From: Rhodanobacteraceae bacterium
Lineage (GTDB): Bacteria; Pseudomonadota; Gammaproteobacteria; Xanthomonadales; Rhodanobacteraceae
Reading direction: 5' to 3'
Assembly (NCBI GenBank): GCA_003142815.1
Contig: PLNP01000053.1
Location: 56,487-120,486, forward strand
Length of the DNA: 64,000 nt
Translations under genes and position numbers: made by a program
Shown: one piece after another, positions 1 through 8,938 of the stretch
Numbering within the stretch: the first letter of the stretch is position 1
Layout of the letters: every line of letters begins with the position of its first letter
The notes under the pieces: generated by a model
Seen by the model: only the letters and a program-made list of their open reading frames with translations
The model's database searches: none
What the model was told of the DNA's origin: nothing

Positions 1-2909
1 TCGATCATCATGATCGCGTTTTTCTTGACGATGCCGATCAAGAGCACGATGCCGACGATGCCGTCCACCGACAGGCTCATCCCGAACAGCATCAGCGCGA
101 GCAGTGCGCCGACGCCGGCCGGCGGCAGCGTGGAGATGATCGTGAGCGGATGGATATAGCTCTCGTAAAGCACGCCGAGCACGATGTAGATGACCACGAT
201 CGCGGCGAGCAGCAACAGCACCTCGTCGCCCATCGATGACGAGAATTCGGCGGCCTTGCCGATGAATTCGCTGCGCACCTGCGCAGGGAATTTCATCTGC
301 GCCTCGACCATGTGGATTGCGTCGACCGCCTCGGACAACGAATACCCCGGCGCGAGATTGAACGAGATCGTGACCGCGGGCAGCTGGTTCTGATGGCTGA
401 CCACGAGCGGCGCGTTGCCGACCTTCGCACTGGCCAGCGCCGAGATCGGCACGGTGCCGCCGCCGCCGAGCGGAATGCCGGTGTTGCCGACGCCGACGCC
501 GGTCGAGGTGGACGAGTTCGACGACTTGACCTGGCCGTAACCGGTCGCATTGCTGCCGGTCAGCGCCCCGCTGCCGTTGCTGCGCACGTTGAGCTTGTCG
601 AGCAGATCGGCGCTGTTGCGAAACTGCGGCGCGACTTCCAGCACCACCCGATACTGGTTCAACTGGGTGAAGATCGTCGAGATCTGGCGCTGGCCGAATG
701 CGTCGTACAAGGTATCGTCGATGGTCTGCACCGGCACGCCGAGGCGACTCGCCTTGTCGCGATCGATGGTCAGCTGCAGCGCGTTGCCCTTGTCGGCGAG
801 GTTGTTGTCGACATCGGCGAGTTCCGGGCGCTGGCGTATCGCCTCGGTCATCTTGCCGGCGAACCCCGAAAGCTCGTCTGCGTTCACGTCCGACATCGCG
901 TACTGGTATTCGGTCGCCGACACGCGACTGTCGAGGATGATGTCCTGCACCGGCTTCAGGTACAGCGCGACACCCGGAATGCTGGCCACCGTCTTCTGCA
1001 GGCGCGGCAGCACCTTGCCCAGACCATCGCGCTCGCCACGGTCCTTGAGCACGATGCTGAGCTGGCCCTGGCTCAAGGTCGGATTGATCGAGCCGGCGCC
1101 GATGAACGCGGCGACGCCCGCGACCGACGGATCCTTGCGCAGCGCGGCGGCGACCGCCTTGGTGCGTTCCTCCATCGCCGGAAACGCGATGTTGTCGTCG
1201 GCCTGGACCACGCCGGTGATCAGGCCGGTGTCCTGCTCCGGCAACAGGCCTTTCGGGATCGCGATGTACAGGAAAATCGTGACCACGACCGAAATCGACG
1301 CGACCAGCAAGGTCAGACGCTGATGCGCGAACACCCAGTCGAGGCTGCGTGCGTAGGCATCGACCGAGCGCGTCCACAGAGTGCGTTCGCCGGCCACCGC
1401 GTGGCGCTCGTGCGCGTCGTCGCCTTCGGGCAGTGCATCGGCCTTGAGCAGATATGCGCACATCATCGGGGTCAGGGTCAGTGACACCAGCAGCGAGATG
1501 CTCACGGCAATCGTCAGCACCCACGCGAACTCGTGGAACAGGCGCCCAGTCACGCCCGGCATCAGCAGCAGCGGCAAGAACACTGCGATCAATGAGACGG
1601 TCAGCGACACCACGGTGAAGCCGATTTCCTGCGCGCCGATCTCGGCCGCTTCCTTGCCGTCCTTGCCCTGCTCGATGTAGCGCACGATGTTCTCGATCAT
1701 CACGATCGCATCGTCGACGACGAAGCCGGTGGCGACCGTCAGCGCCATCAGCGAGAGGTTGTCGAGCGACATACCGGCGAACGCCATCACGCCGAACGTG
1801 CCCATCAGCGACAGCGGCACCGCGACCGATGGGATCACGGTCGCCCACAGCCGGCGCAGGAACACGAAGATCACCGCGACCACGAGGAAGATGGTCAGGA
1901 GCAGGGTGAATTCGACGTCGCGTACCGAGGCGCGAATCGTCACCGTGCGGTCGGCGAATACGCCGAGCTTCACGTCGGCCGGCAGCACGCTGTGCAGTTC
2001 CGGCAGGATCGCGCGGATGCGCGCGACGGTGTCGACGATATTCGCGCCGGGCTGGCGACGGATGTCGAGCAGCACCGCCGGCTTGTCGTTCGCCCATGCG
2101 GCGAGCTGATCGTTCTCGACGCCGTCGACGACGCTGGCGACGTCGCCGAGGCGGACCGGCGCATTGTTCTTGTAGCTGATGATCGTGTTGCGGTATTCGG
2201 TGGCGTCGGACAACTGGTCGTTGGTGCCGATCGAGTAGGTCTGCACCGCGCCGTTCAAGGTGCCCTTGGCCGCATTGACGTTGGCTTGGGTCAGCGAATT
2301 GCGCACGTCTTCCAGGGTCAGGCCGAGATTGCCGAGCTGGGCCGGATTGACCTGCACGCGCACCGCCGGGCGCACGTTGCCGGCAATCGAAACGAGGCCG
2401 ACCCCGCTGACCTGCGACAGCTTCTGGGCGAGGATCGAATCGGCGTAGTTGTTGACCTCGCGCAGCGGCAGCGTGTCCGAGGTCATCACCAGGGTCAGGA
2501 TCGGCGCATCGGCCGGATTGACGCGGTTGTATACCGGCGGATACGGCAGGCTGCCGGGTAGGCGCGCCGAACGCAGTGCCGACTGCACGTCCTGCGCGGC
2601 GACATCGATATCGCGATCCATCGCGAACTGCAGGATGATCGTCGAGAGGCCCGCCGAGCTGTCCGAGCTCATCATCGTGATGCCGGAAATCTGCCCGAGC
2701 TGGCGCTCCAGCGGCGTGGTCACCAGGGTCGCCATCGTTTTCGCGCTGGCGCCCGGATACTGCGTGGTCACGACCAGGCTCGGCGCGTCGATCTCGGGCA
2801 GTGCCGACACCGGCAGCACGCGATAGCCGAGCACGCCGAGCAGCAGCACCGCCGCCATCAGCAGCGAAGTCGCGATCGGACGGTGGATGAAGATCGAGGA
2901 AAAGCCCAT
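1..2909 (-). CDS. mdtB: RND multidrug efflux permease, MdtB/MdtC-like (3' end outside window)
   Basis: Inner-membrane proton/drug antiporter of the HAE1 RND family, expected to work with the adaptor encoded just upstream and an outer-membrane channel not seen here. The start is the ATG at 2907-2909; an in-frame TAG lies six codons upstream. About 969 codons are visible of the ~1030 usual. The N-terminus has the family start (IFIHRPIATSLLM), the porter-domain phrase PVSALPE and the TM4 proton-relay pair in GFVVDDAIVMIEN. Near the window edge the TM10 GIVKKNAIMMI motif is reached, so only the last helices are missing. Phrases such as SGVGLVSIAG and ANVNAAKGTLNGA resemble MdtB slightly more than MdtC from memory. 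E. coli has two permeases (MdtB and MdtC) after MdtA; whether a second follows here lies outside the window. Confidence 0.9.
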   Translation of the reverse strand, partial: MGFSSIFIHRPIATSLLMAAVLLLGVLGYRVLPVSALPEIDAPSLVVTTQYPGASAKTMATLVTTPLERQLGQISGITMMSSDSSAGLSTIILQFAMDRDIDVAAQDVQSALRSARLPGSLPYPPVYNRVNPADAPILTLVMTSDTLPLREVNNYADSILAQKLSQVSGVGLVSIAGNVRPAVRVQVNPAQLGNLGLTLEDVRNSLTQANVNAAKGTLNGAVQTYSIGTNDQLSDATEYRNTIISYKNNAPVRLGDVASVVDGVENDQLAAWANDKPAVLLDIRRQPGANIVDTVARIRAILPELHSVLPADVKLGVFADRTVTIRASVRDVEFTLLLTIFLVVAVIFVFLRRLWATVIPSVAVPLSLMGTFGVMAFAGMSLDNLSLMALTVATGFVVDDAIVMIENIVRYIEQGKDGKEAAEIGAQEIGFTVVSLTVSLIAVFLPLLLMPGVTGRLFHEFAWVLTIAVSISLLVSLTLTPMMCAYLLKADALPEGDDAHERHAVAGERTLWTRSVDAYARSLDWVFAHQRLTLLVASISVVVTIFLYIAIPKGLLPEQDTGLITGVVQADDNIAFPAMEERTKAVAAALRKDPSVAGVAAFIGAGSINPTLSQGQLSIVLKDRGERDGLGKVLPRLQKTVASIPGVALYLKPVQDIILDSRVSATEYQYAMSDVNADELSGFAGKMTEAIRQRPELADVDNNLADKGNALQLTIDRDKASRLGVPVQTIDDTLYDAFGQRQISTIFTQLNQYRVVLEVAPQFRNSADLLDKLNVRSNGSGALTGSNATGYGQVKSSNSSTSTGVGVGNTGIPLGGGGTVPISALASAKVGNAPLVVSHQNQLPAVTISFNLAPGYSLSEAVDAIHMVEAQMKFPAQVRSEFIGKAAEFSSSMGDEVLLLLAAIVVIYIVLGVLYESYIHPLTIISTLPPAGVGALLALMLFGMSLSVDGIVGIVLLIGIVKKNAIMMI

Positions 2910-2945
2910 CGGGTCACGCCATCGCTAAAGTGCGAAAACTCCATT

Positions 2946-3017
2946 CCGTTCGTCCTGAAGTATCGAAGGACGAACGGGCGCGATGCCGTTCATGCTTCGA
3001 TACCTCAGCACGAACGG
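2946..3017. repeat. paired hairpins between adaptor and permease genes
   Basis: Two consecutive inverted repeats fill the 161-bp gap between the adaptor and permease genes. The first pairs CCGTTCGTCCT (2946-2956) with AGGACGAACGG (2967-2977). The second is bounded by CCGTTC (2986) and GAACGG (to 3017) and contains CTTCGATACCTCAGC, a word that recurs at about 5411-5425. It looks like a dispersed REP-type unit. Its position suggests it could modulate readthrough or mRNA stability between the two efflux genes, which is inference. Confidence 0.7.
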
Positions 3018-3070
3018 CGGGAAAGGCTGTCGCGGAACTGCACAAGGCTTGCACGTGGTTTCTCAACCGA

Positions 3071-4282
3071 TCAATGCCGTCCGCCACGACCGCTAGTGAC
3101 CTGTTTCGCGGCCTTCTGGATGTCCGCGGCGGTCGGCGCCGGCGGCACTTCGCCTGGTGCCAGCGGTTGCACCTTGCTGCCGGGTTTGAGACGGAACTGG
3201 CCCTCGGTCACCATCTTGTCGCCGACCTTGAGGCCGCTGCCGATCAATATGTGGGTGTCGTCGGCCTCGCCGGCGGTCTGCACCGGCTGCATCTTCACCG
3301 TGTTGTCGGCTTGCAGCAGGTAAACGTAGTCGCCGTCAGGGCCACGCTGCATGGCCTGGGTCGGTACGACCAGACCATCCTTCACGGTGCGTACCAGCAT
3401 GCGCACGTTGACGAACTGGCCCGGCCACAGTTCGCCATTGGCGTTGGGAAATTCCGACTTCAGCTTGAACGTGCTGGTGCTGACGTCGATCTGGTTGTCG
3501 ATCACCTTGAGCACACCGTCGCCGGCGACCACATGGCTGTCGGTGCGGTCCAGCGCCGCCACCGGCAGCGCGCCGCCGGCCTGCGCCGCGCGTACCTCGC
3601 CGAGATTCTGCGCCGGCAGGGTGAACATCACATTGATCGGATGGATCTGCGTCAACACGACGATGCCGGTGCTGCCATTGGCCTGCACGAGATTGCCAAC
3701 ATCGACTTGGCGCAGGCCGGCGATGCCGGTGATCGGCGCGACGATCCGGGTGTAACCAAGCTGGGTCCGCGCGCTCGATGCGGCCGCCTCGTCCGCAGCG
3801 ACCAACGCTTCTTGCTGGCGTACGGTCTGGCGCTGGTTCTCCAGATCCTGCGCGGAGACGAAGTGCTTGACGATCAGGTCCTCGTAACGCGCCAGCGTGC
3901 TCTTCGACGCGGACAGTTGCGCGGCGTCCTGTTTCTTTTTCGCGTTGGCCTGGTCGAGTGACGACTGGAACGTGCGCGGATCGATCTGCGCGATCAGGTC
4001 GCCCTGCTTGATCTGCTGGCCTTCGGCGAAATGGAGCGCCTCGAGCTGGCCGCTGACCTGCGCGTTCACGGTCACTGTATTCAGCGCCTGCACGGTGCCG
4101 AGCGCGGTCAGGTAGACCGGCACATCCTGGGTGACGGCAGGCACGACGGTGACCGGAATCGGCGCGTCGGCCGCGCTGCTGCCGTCCTTGGCCCCGTTCT
4201 GCGCGCGCTGCAGCAGACGCCAACCCAGTATCCCGACTACCACCACAACGACAACGGCGAGCGCGAGTTTCCAACGCGACAT
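3071..4282 (-). CDS. mdtA: RND efflux periplasmic adaptor subunit, MdtA-like
   Basis: Membrane fusion protein of 403 aa linking an RND permease to an outer-membrane channel. It begins with a positively charged N-terminus and a valine-rich membrane anchor (about residues 6-22). Then come the biotinyl-lipoyl half-motif VNAQVSGQLEAL, a coiled-coil hairpin rich in A, Q, K and E (about 105-180), the second lipoyl half IVAPITGIAGLRQVDVGN, and a beta-barrel/MP domain ending in GSKVQPLAPGE. This domain order is typical of MdtA/AcrA. It is the first gene of a minus-strand pair with the permease, separated by 161 bp that hold hairpins. The 439 bp upstream, to msrA, hold only repeat sequence. Confidence 0.92.
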   Translation of the reverse strand: MSRWKLALAVVVVVVVGILGWRLLQRAQNGAKDGSSAADAPIPVTVVPAVTQDVPVYLTALGTVQALNTVTVNAQVSGQLEALHFAEGQQIKQGDLIAQIDPRTFQSSLDQANAKKKQDAAQLSASKSTLARYEDLIVKHFVSAQDLENQRQTVRQQEALVAADEAAASSARTQLGYTRIVAPITGIAGLRQVDVGNLVQANGSTGIVVLTQIHPINVMFTLPAQNLGEVRAAQAGGALPVAALDRTDSHVVAGDGVLKVIDNQIDVSTSTFKLKSEFPNANGELWPGQFVNVRMLVRTVKDGLVVPTQAMQRGPDGDYVYLLQADNTVKMQPVQTAGEADDTHILIGSGLKVGDKMVTEGQFRLKPGSKVQPLAPGEVPPAPTAADIQKAAKQVTSGRGGRH

Positions 4283-4586
4283 GGAGATCTATCCTTCAAT
4301 TGAAACGATGACGGCCGGGTCCGCGACCGACCCATGCCCGCGATAGGCTAACAGTCGCCAGCTCAATGCGGCGTTACTGTCACGTAAATGCCTCTTTACA
4401 GGCATTCCACGCAGTCATTGCGGTTGGTTTTTGACGGGGATGGGGCGGCTGAGTTCCCGCTTACGCCCTTGTGTCTGTCGCGGAAGCCGCCATCTGCAAG
4501 AACATCCGCCGTCGAGCTGTCCTGACAAGGCAGGACGCGAACGTTGCCCTTCACGCTGCGTGCCATCGCGTGCCGAAAGTATCCCG

Positions 4587-4695
4587 GTTGATTCGGAGCG
4601 GATTCAGATTCAGCGACCGAATCAACGCCCCCACCCTTGCCCTCTCCCGCTGGCACAGGGGAGGGAAACCGGAGGGCACTCAAACTCTGAGTGCC
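4587..4695 (-). repeat. ~110-bp dispersed three-hairpin element, copy A
   Basis: Read on the minus strand, it opens with the stem-loop GGCACTCAGAGTTTGAGTGCC-type arms (GGCACTCA / TGAGTGCC). It continues with a C-rich/G-rich hairpin (CCCTCCCC... / ...GGGAGAGGG) and ends with a GATTCGG / CCGAATC stem. Two further copies of the same layout lie at 8939-9046 and 53533-53642 on the plus strand. This copy ends 26 bp before the msrA start. The rest of the 4283-4721 gap shows no gene. Confidence 0.8.
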
Positions 4696-4721
4696 GTTTC
4701 AATCAGGGAAAGGAGCGTGCG

Positions 4722-5366
4722 ATGAGTTTTGTTTGCGAACTTCCCGGCAGCAGTCGCGTAGGCGACCGTTCGGGTTTCCCCGATCCGGCATTCGATCCGC
4801 CTGCCGATGCGACGCTGCGCGAGCAGACCGCGGTCCTCGCCGGCGGCTGCTTCTGGTGCACCGAGGCGGTGTTCCGCGAACTCGATGGCGTGCTGGCGGT
4901 GAACTCCGGCTACAGCGGCGGCAGCGCGGCCACGGCCAATTACGATCGCGTCTGCAGCGGCGCCACCGCGCACGCCGAGGCGATCGCGATCCGCTTCGAT
5001 CCACGGAGAATCAGCTACGGCCATTTGCTGAAAGTGTTCTTCGCGGTCGCGCACGATCCGACCCAGGTCGACCGCCAAGGCAATGATCGCGGGCGCCAGT
5101 ACCGCTCGGCGATCTTCGTCGCCGACGCGCACCAGCGCGACATCGCCGAAGCGTATATCCGCCAGCTCGACGCCGCGAAGGTTTTCAACGCGCCGATCGC
5201 GACCGAAGTCGTTGCGCTCGAAGCGTTCCACGACGCCGAGGGCTACCACCAGAACTACGCGGCCTTGCATCCGGAGCAGGCGTACATTGCGCAGATCGCC
5301 GCACCCAAGGTCGAGAAACTGCGCAAGCAGTTCGGCGATATCCTCAAGAACACGCAGCCGACGTGA
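4722..5366 (+). CDS. msrA: peptide methionine-S-sulfoxide reductase MsrA
   Basis: Reduces the S-epimer of methionine sulfoxide in proteins and free methionine. The 214-aa product carries the catalytic signature AGGCFWCTEAVF (nucleophilic Cys in GCFWC) at about residue 42. It also has the family phrases GYSGGSAATANYDRVCSG, HAEA, FFAVAHDPTQVDRQGND and QYRSAIF. The start is the ATG at 4722, preceded at about 7 bp by AAAGGAG. The longer open frame upstream runs through repeat copy A and is not used. msrB follows 132 bp downstream on the same strand, so the pair covers both sulfoxide epimers. Confidence 0.97.
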   Translation: MSFVCELPGSSRVGDRSGFPDPAFDPPADATLREQTAVLAGGCFWCTEAVFRELDGVLAVNSGYSGGSAATANYDRVCSGATAHAEAIAIRFDPRRISYGHLLKVFFAVAHDPTQVDRQGNDRGRQYRSAIFVADAHQRDIAEAYIRQLDAAKVFNAPIATEVVALEAFHDAEGYHQNYAALHPEQAYIAQIAAPKVEKLRKQFGDILKNTQPT

Positions 5367-5387
5367 AAGCGCTCAGCTCTTTTCAAC

Positions 5388-5491
5388 TCGTCGTCCTGGC
5401 CCTTCGACCCTTCGATACCTCAGCGCTCAGGACAGGCCGGGCTTCGCCCGCGCTGGGACCCAGCGCCTTTTGCGCGCTATCGCGCAGCGAG
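5388..5491. repeat. hairpin-rich spacer between msrA and msrB
   Basis: The spacer is a chain of small inverted repeats: GGGC-TTC-GCCC, GCGCTGGGACCCAGCGC (a near-perfect palindrome), and TGCGCG/CGCGCA. It also contains CTTCGATACCTCAGC, shared with 2993-3007, and CTCAGGACAGG, shared with about 60527-60537. It appears to be a mosaic of the dispersed intergenic repeats of this genome. Confidence 0.6.
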
Positions 5492-5498
5492 AACCAAG

Positions 5499-5942
5499 AT
5501 GACTGCAACAATCGAAAGCGCACGGCAATCGGCATCCGGCTACGATCTGATGCCGCTCTCTGCCGAGGAGCGCGAACGACTCGCGGCGAAACTCACGCCC
5601 GAGGAACGCCGCGTGATGATCGACCACGGCACCGAACCACCGTTCTGCAGCGGCCTGCTCGATCACACTGACGATGGCGTCTATGCGTGCCGCCTGTGCG
5701 CGCTGCCGCTGTTTCGCACTACGGCCAAGTTCGAATCCGGCACCGGCTGGCCGAGCTTCTACGCGCCGTTCGACCCGGCCCACGTCCGCGAGATCCGCGA
5801 CATCAGCCACGGCATGATCCGCATCGAAACCCGCTGCGCGCGTTGCGACGGCCATCTCGGCCACATCTTCCCCGACGGGCCGCCACCAACCGGAAACCGC
5901 TACTGCATGAATTCGGCGGCGTTGGAGTTTGTGGCGAGCTGA
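5499..5942 (+). CDS. msrB: peptide methionine-R-sulfoxide reductase MsrB
   Basis: Reduces the R-epimer of methionine sulfoxide. The 147-aa product has the two zinc-binding CxxC pairs, in CRLCALPLF and CARCDGHLGHIF, the substrate phrase SGTGWPSFYAPF, and the catalytic cysteine in NRYCMNSAAL near the C-terminus. Length and domain are complete for a stand-alone MsrB. It lies downstream of msrA on the same strand with a repeat-filled spacer, so co-transcription is possible but the hairpins may uncouple expression. Confidence 0.96.
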   Translation: MTATIESARQSASGYDLMPLSAEERERLAAKLTPEERRVMIDHGTEPPFCSGLLDHTDDGVYACRLCALPLFRTTAKFESGTGWPSFYAPFDPAHVREIRDISHGMIRIETRCARCDGHLGHIFPDGPPPTGNRYCMNSAALEFVAS

Positions 5943-6040
5943 CTGGGTGCGCTCGAGAGATCGAGCGCCGGTGGGAATGACATCGGCGCCGCACACATGC
6001 CAAGCGCCCTACCAGCGAGCCTCTGATCAAATCCTTGTTC

Positions 6041-6130
6041 GTCATTCCGGCGAAAGCCGGACTGCGTTTGCCGGAGCAAACGCGAACGGTGAAGCCGGGC
6101 CGAAGGCCGAGCCGCAGGACGCGGCGAGTC
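6041..6130 (-). repeat. four-hairpin structured repeat, copy P
   Basis: On the minus strand the element reads GACTCGC, then four consecutive stem-loops: GCCGC/GCGGC; GGCC-TTC-GGCC; GCGTTTGC-TCCG-GCAAACGC; CCGGC-TTTC-GCCGG. It ends in GAATGAC. The linkers GACTCGC, CCT, CTCG, GCTTC, GTTCGCG, GCTCC and CGCAGTC recur at the same places in a second copy at 41403-41500, whose stems have different but still complementary arms. The 5943-6517 region otherwise holds only a possible gene remnant. Confidence 0.7.
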
Positions 6131-6272
6131 ATCCAGCTCCTTCAACGAGTTGCAAAGACGCTGGGTCCCGACTTCTGGCGGGAAGACGAGTAAATCAGGC
6201 CTTCCCTGGGTGTGTATCTGCAGGCCGCGCTGGATCAAATACGCACCGTGGAAAGCACAGCAACCGACAATC

Positions 6273-6437
6273 GATAACGACTGGCTGCAGACCGCCATGC
6301 AGGACAGGATCGCGGCGATGGACTGGAACGCTGCCGCGGAAGACGTCCGGCGTTTCCTCGATACGGCGCAGCAGCAGAGCTTGCGGATTTGGAGCGAAGC
6401 GTTCTTTTCGGCCAAGGTCGCTCAATTGGCAGCGTAG
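6273..6437 (+). pseudogene. possible C-terminal remnant of a nucleotidyltransferase AbiEii-type protein
   Basis: An open frame ending at 6437 gives a tail of about 54 residues: LQTAMQDRIAAMDWN, then DVRRFLDTAQQQSLRIW. The pattern (amphipathic helix, MDW, DVRxFL, aromatic-rich end) resembles the C-terminus of AbiEii/AbiGii nucleotidyltransferases. No upstream catalytic part (GGT/S, D-x-D) is present, because the preceding sequence is repeat DNA. If the assignment holds, only the 3' end of a toxin-antitoxin gene survives. The match is from memory and weak, and the frame could also be chance coding. Confidence 0.3.
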
Positions 6438-6517
6438 AATGTGTGCAGAACGTTGTCTCGCAGCGCTGCTGCATCGCAATGACCAGGTTCCACTCGCCGG
6501 CCGAGGCCTACCGTCCC

Positions 6518-8677
6518 ATGCATTCAGTCCAGCGGAACACGAGACCTGCGTCGATTGCAGGCTGGCGCGCGTACCTGTCCGCGGCGTTGCTGTGCGGCAT
6601 TTGCGCTCCGTGCGCCGGCGCGATTGCCGCGGACGAAGGTACCGATCTGCCTGCCATTGTCGTCACCGCGACGCGTGTCGCGCAACCCGCGTTCGACGTG
6701 CCCGCGTCGATCGACTCGGTCAACCTCGACGACAACCGCGACACCCTCGGCGTAAATCCGTCCGAGTATCTCTCGGCGATTCCCGGCCTGCTCGCGCGCG
6801 ATCGGCAGAACTACGCGCAGGACGAACAGATCTCGATCCGCGGCTTCGGCGCGCGTTCCACGTTCGGCGTGCGCGGCGTGCGCCTGTACATCGACGGCAT
6901 CCCGGCGACGATGCCGGACGGGCAGGGCCAGGTCTCGCACTTCAATCTCGATTCGGCCGATCGCATCGAGGTGCTGCGCGGACCGTTCTCGGCGCTGTAC
7001 GGCAACTCGTCCGGCGGCGTGATCCAGATTTTCACCGCCGACGGCTCCGATCCGCCGCAGATCGGCCTCGGCCTCGCCGGCGCGAGCTACGGCACCTTTC
7101 GCGCCAGCGCGAACGCGCGTGGCGCATCCGGGCCGTTCGGCTACAACCTCGACGTCACCCATTTCCAGACCGACGGCTACCGCGACCACAGCGCGGCGAA
7201 GCGCGAATCGGGCAACGCGAAACTGACCTGGAAGATCGGCGAGGGCGGCCAGCTGACCCTGCTCGGGAACACGATGGCGCTGCCCGGCGCGCAGGATCCG
7301 CTCGGCCTGACCCACGCGCAGTTCGACGCCGATCCGACCCAGGTCGCCGCGTCCGCGCTGCAGTTCAACACGCGCAAAAGCGCGCACCAGACCCAGGGCG
7401 GCGCGATCTATGATCAGGATCTCGGCTCCGGCAACAGCCTGCGCGTGCTCGGCTATTACGGTCATCGCAACATCGAGCAGTTCCTGTCGGTGCCGGTTGC
7501 CGCGCAGGTCAATCCCCTGCATTCGGGCGGCGTCGTCGATCTCGGCAGCGACTACGGCGGCACCGACGCGCGCTGGGTTTGGCAGGGCGAACTCGCCGGG
7601 CGCGCGTTCGAAATCGCGGCCGGGCTCGCGTGGGATCGCCAGCAGCAACAACGTCTCGGCTACGAGAATTATATCGGCGACGTGCTCGGCGTGCGCGGTG
7701 CGCTGCGTCGCAATGAAGAGGACACGGTTTCCGATTTCGACGAGTACGCGCAGGCGACCTGGCACATCGCCGATGCGTGGTCGCTGACCGCGGGCCTGCG
7801 CCACAGCGACGTGAAGTTCGATTCGGTCGACCACTACATCACCGCGAGGAATCCGAACGACAGCGGCCGCGTCGACTACGGCGCGACCACGCCGGTCGCA
7901 GGCATCCTGTATCGCGCGGCGAGCTGGGCGAACTTGTATGCGTCCTACGGCAAGGGCTTCGAGACCCCGACCTTCAACGAACTCGGCTATCGCAACGATG
8001 GCGGCGCCGGGCTCGCATTCGACCTGAACCCGGCGCGCAGCCGCAACGGTGAAGTCGGCATCAAGCTGCGTCCCGCGAACGGCATCGAGGCGAATGTCGC
8101 GGTGTTCCGCGCCGATACCCGCAACGAGCTTGCGGTCGCGACCAACAGCGGCGGCCGCAGCACCTACCAGAACATCGGCAAGGCGCGTCGCGAGGGCGCC
8201 GAGGCGTCGCTGTCGATACGCTTGAACGACGACTGGAAACTGCAGGTCGCCTATACCTTGCTCGACGCAACGTTTCGCTCGGCGTTCCTGGCCTGCTCGG
8301 GCTCGTGCACGACGCCGGATACGCCGGTCGCGGCCGGCACGCAGATTCCCGGCATCCCGAAGACCGATCTCTACGCCGCCCTGCGCTGGGGCCGCGACAC
8401 CGGCTGGCGCGCGTCGTTGCAAGGCGATTACGTAGGCGCGGTGCCGGTCAACGACCTCGGCACCGATGCGGCGCCGTCCTATTTCGTCGCCGCTGCGGAT
8501 GTCGGTTACGGCTTCGATGTGGCGTCGGGCCAGTTGCGCACCTTCGCGCGCATCGACAATCTGTTCGACCGCAAGTACGCCGGTTCGGTGATCGTCAACG
8601 ATGCGAACGGCCGCTACTTCGAACCGGCGCCGGATCGCACGCTGATGCTCGGCGTGCAGTGGCAGTGGTCGCGCTGA
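6518..8677 (+). CDS. TonB-dependent outer-membrane receptor
   Basis: Outer-membrane gated transporter, probably for a metal-chelate or similar ligand. From the ATG at 6518 the product is 719 aa with a signal peptide (SAALLCGICAPCAGAIA). It has a TonB-box-like LPAIVVTATRV and a plug domain with SIRGFGARSTFGVRGVRLY, IDGIPATMPDGQGQ and RIEVLRGPFSALYGNSSGGV. A long beta-barrel follows, ending in an aromatic-rich strand (LGVQWQWSR). An ATG at 6479 in the same frame is an alternative start, but 6518 places the signal peptide better. The specific ligand cannot be read from sequence. The next gene, arginase, is 500 bp away and looks unrelated. Confidence 0.93.
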   Translation: MHSVQRNTRPASIAGWRAYLSAALLCGICAPCAGAIAADEGTDLPAIVVTATRVAQPAFDVPASIDSVNLDDNRDTLGVNPSEYLSAIPGLLARDRQNYAQDEQISIRGFGARSTFGVRGVRLYIDGIPATMPDGQGQVSHFNLDSADRIEVLRGPFSALYGNSSGGVIQIFTADGSDPPQIGLGLAGASYGTFRASANARGASGPFGYNLDVTHFQTDGYRDHSAAKRESGNAKLTWKIGEGGQLTLLGNTMALPGAQDPLGLTHAQFDADPTQVAASALQFNTRKSAHQTQGGAIYDQDLGSGNSLRVLGYYGHRNIEQFLSVPVAAQVNPLHSGGVVDLGSDYGGTDARWVWQGELAGRAFEIAAGLAWDRQQQQRLGYENYIGDVLGVRGALRRNEEDTVSDFDEYAQATWHIADAWSLTAGLRHSDVKFDSVDHYITARNPNDSGRVDYGATTPVAGILYRAASWANLYASYGKGFETPTFNELGYRNDGGAGLAFDLNPARSRNGEVGIKLRPANGIEANVAVFRADTRNELAVATNSGGRSTYQNIGKARREGAEASLSIRLNDDWKLQVAYTLLDATFRSAFLACSGSCTTPDTPVAAGTQIPGIPKTDLYAALRWGRDTGWRASLQGDYVGAVPVNDLGTDAAPSYFVAAADVGYGFDVASGQLRTFARIDNLFDRKYAGSVIVNDANGRYFEPAPDRTLMLGVQWQWSR

Positions 8678-8938
8678 CACGAAGGCACCGACTGACATGA
8701 AGACAAAACGCGAGCTTGGCGCACGTGCGCGCGCAGCGGACGAACTCATGAGTCAGCATGACGCGCCTGGCGCGTCGTTGTGTGAAGCGCCGGCGGATCT
8801 TGTCGCGGCGGCTCGCTGCCCCGATCCACGCGGTGCTGACGCTCTCGAAGAGGCGAATGCGCGCGCCTCGCACGAACCGCCAGCCATTCCCTGATCGCCG
8901 CGAAACAGCAGGGATTGCGTGGCCGCCACTATTGCTCC

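Noticed and set aside
312-1484. Long plus-strand open frame (390 codons) opposite the RND permease
   Set aside because: It is antisense to a clear permease; composition is Arg/Asp/His-rich, as produced by the complementary frame of GC-rich coding DNA, with no domain.
4396-4683. 95-codon minus-strand frame before msrA
   Set aside because: It consists mostly of translated repeat copy A.
6524-8749. 741-codon minus-strand frame opposite the TonB receptor
   Set aside because: Stop-free only because of high GC; the plus strand has a complete receptor with signal peptide, plug and barrel.
8697-8894. 65-codon frame after the TonB receptor
   Set aside because: No ribosome site, no hydrophobic or domain pattern, and it lies next to repeat copy B.
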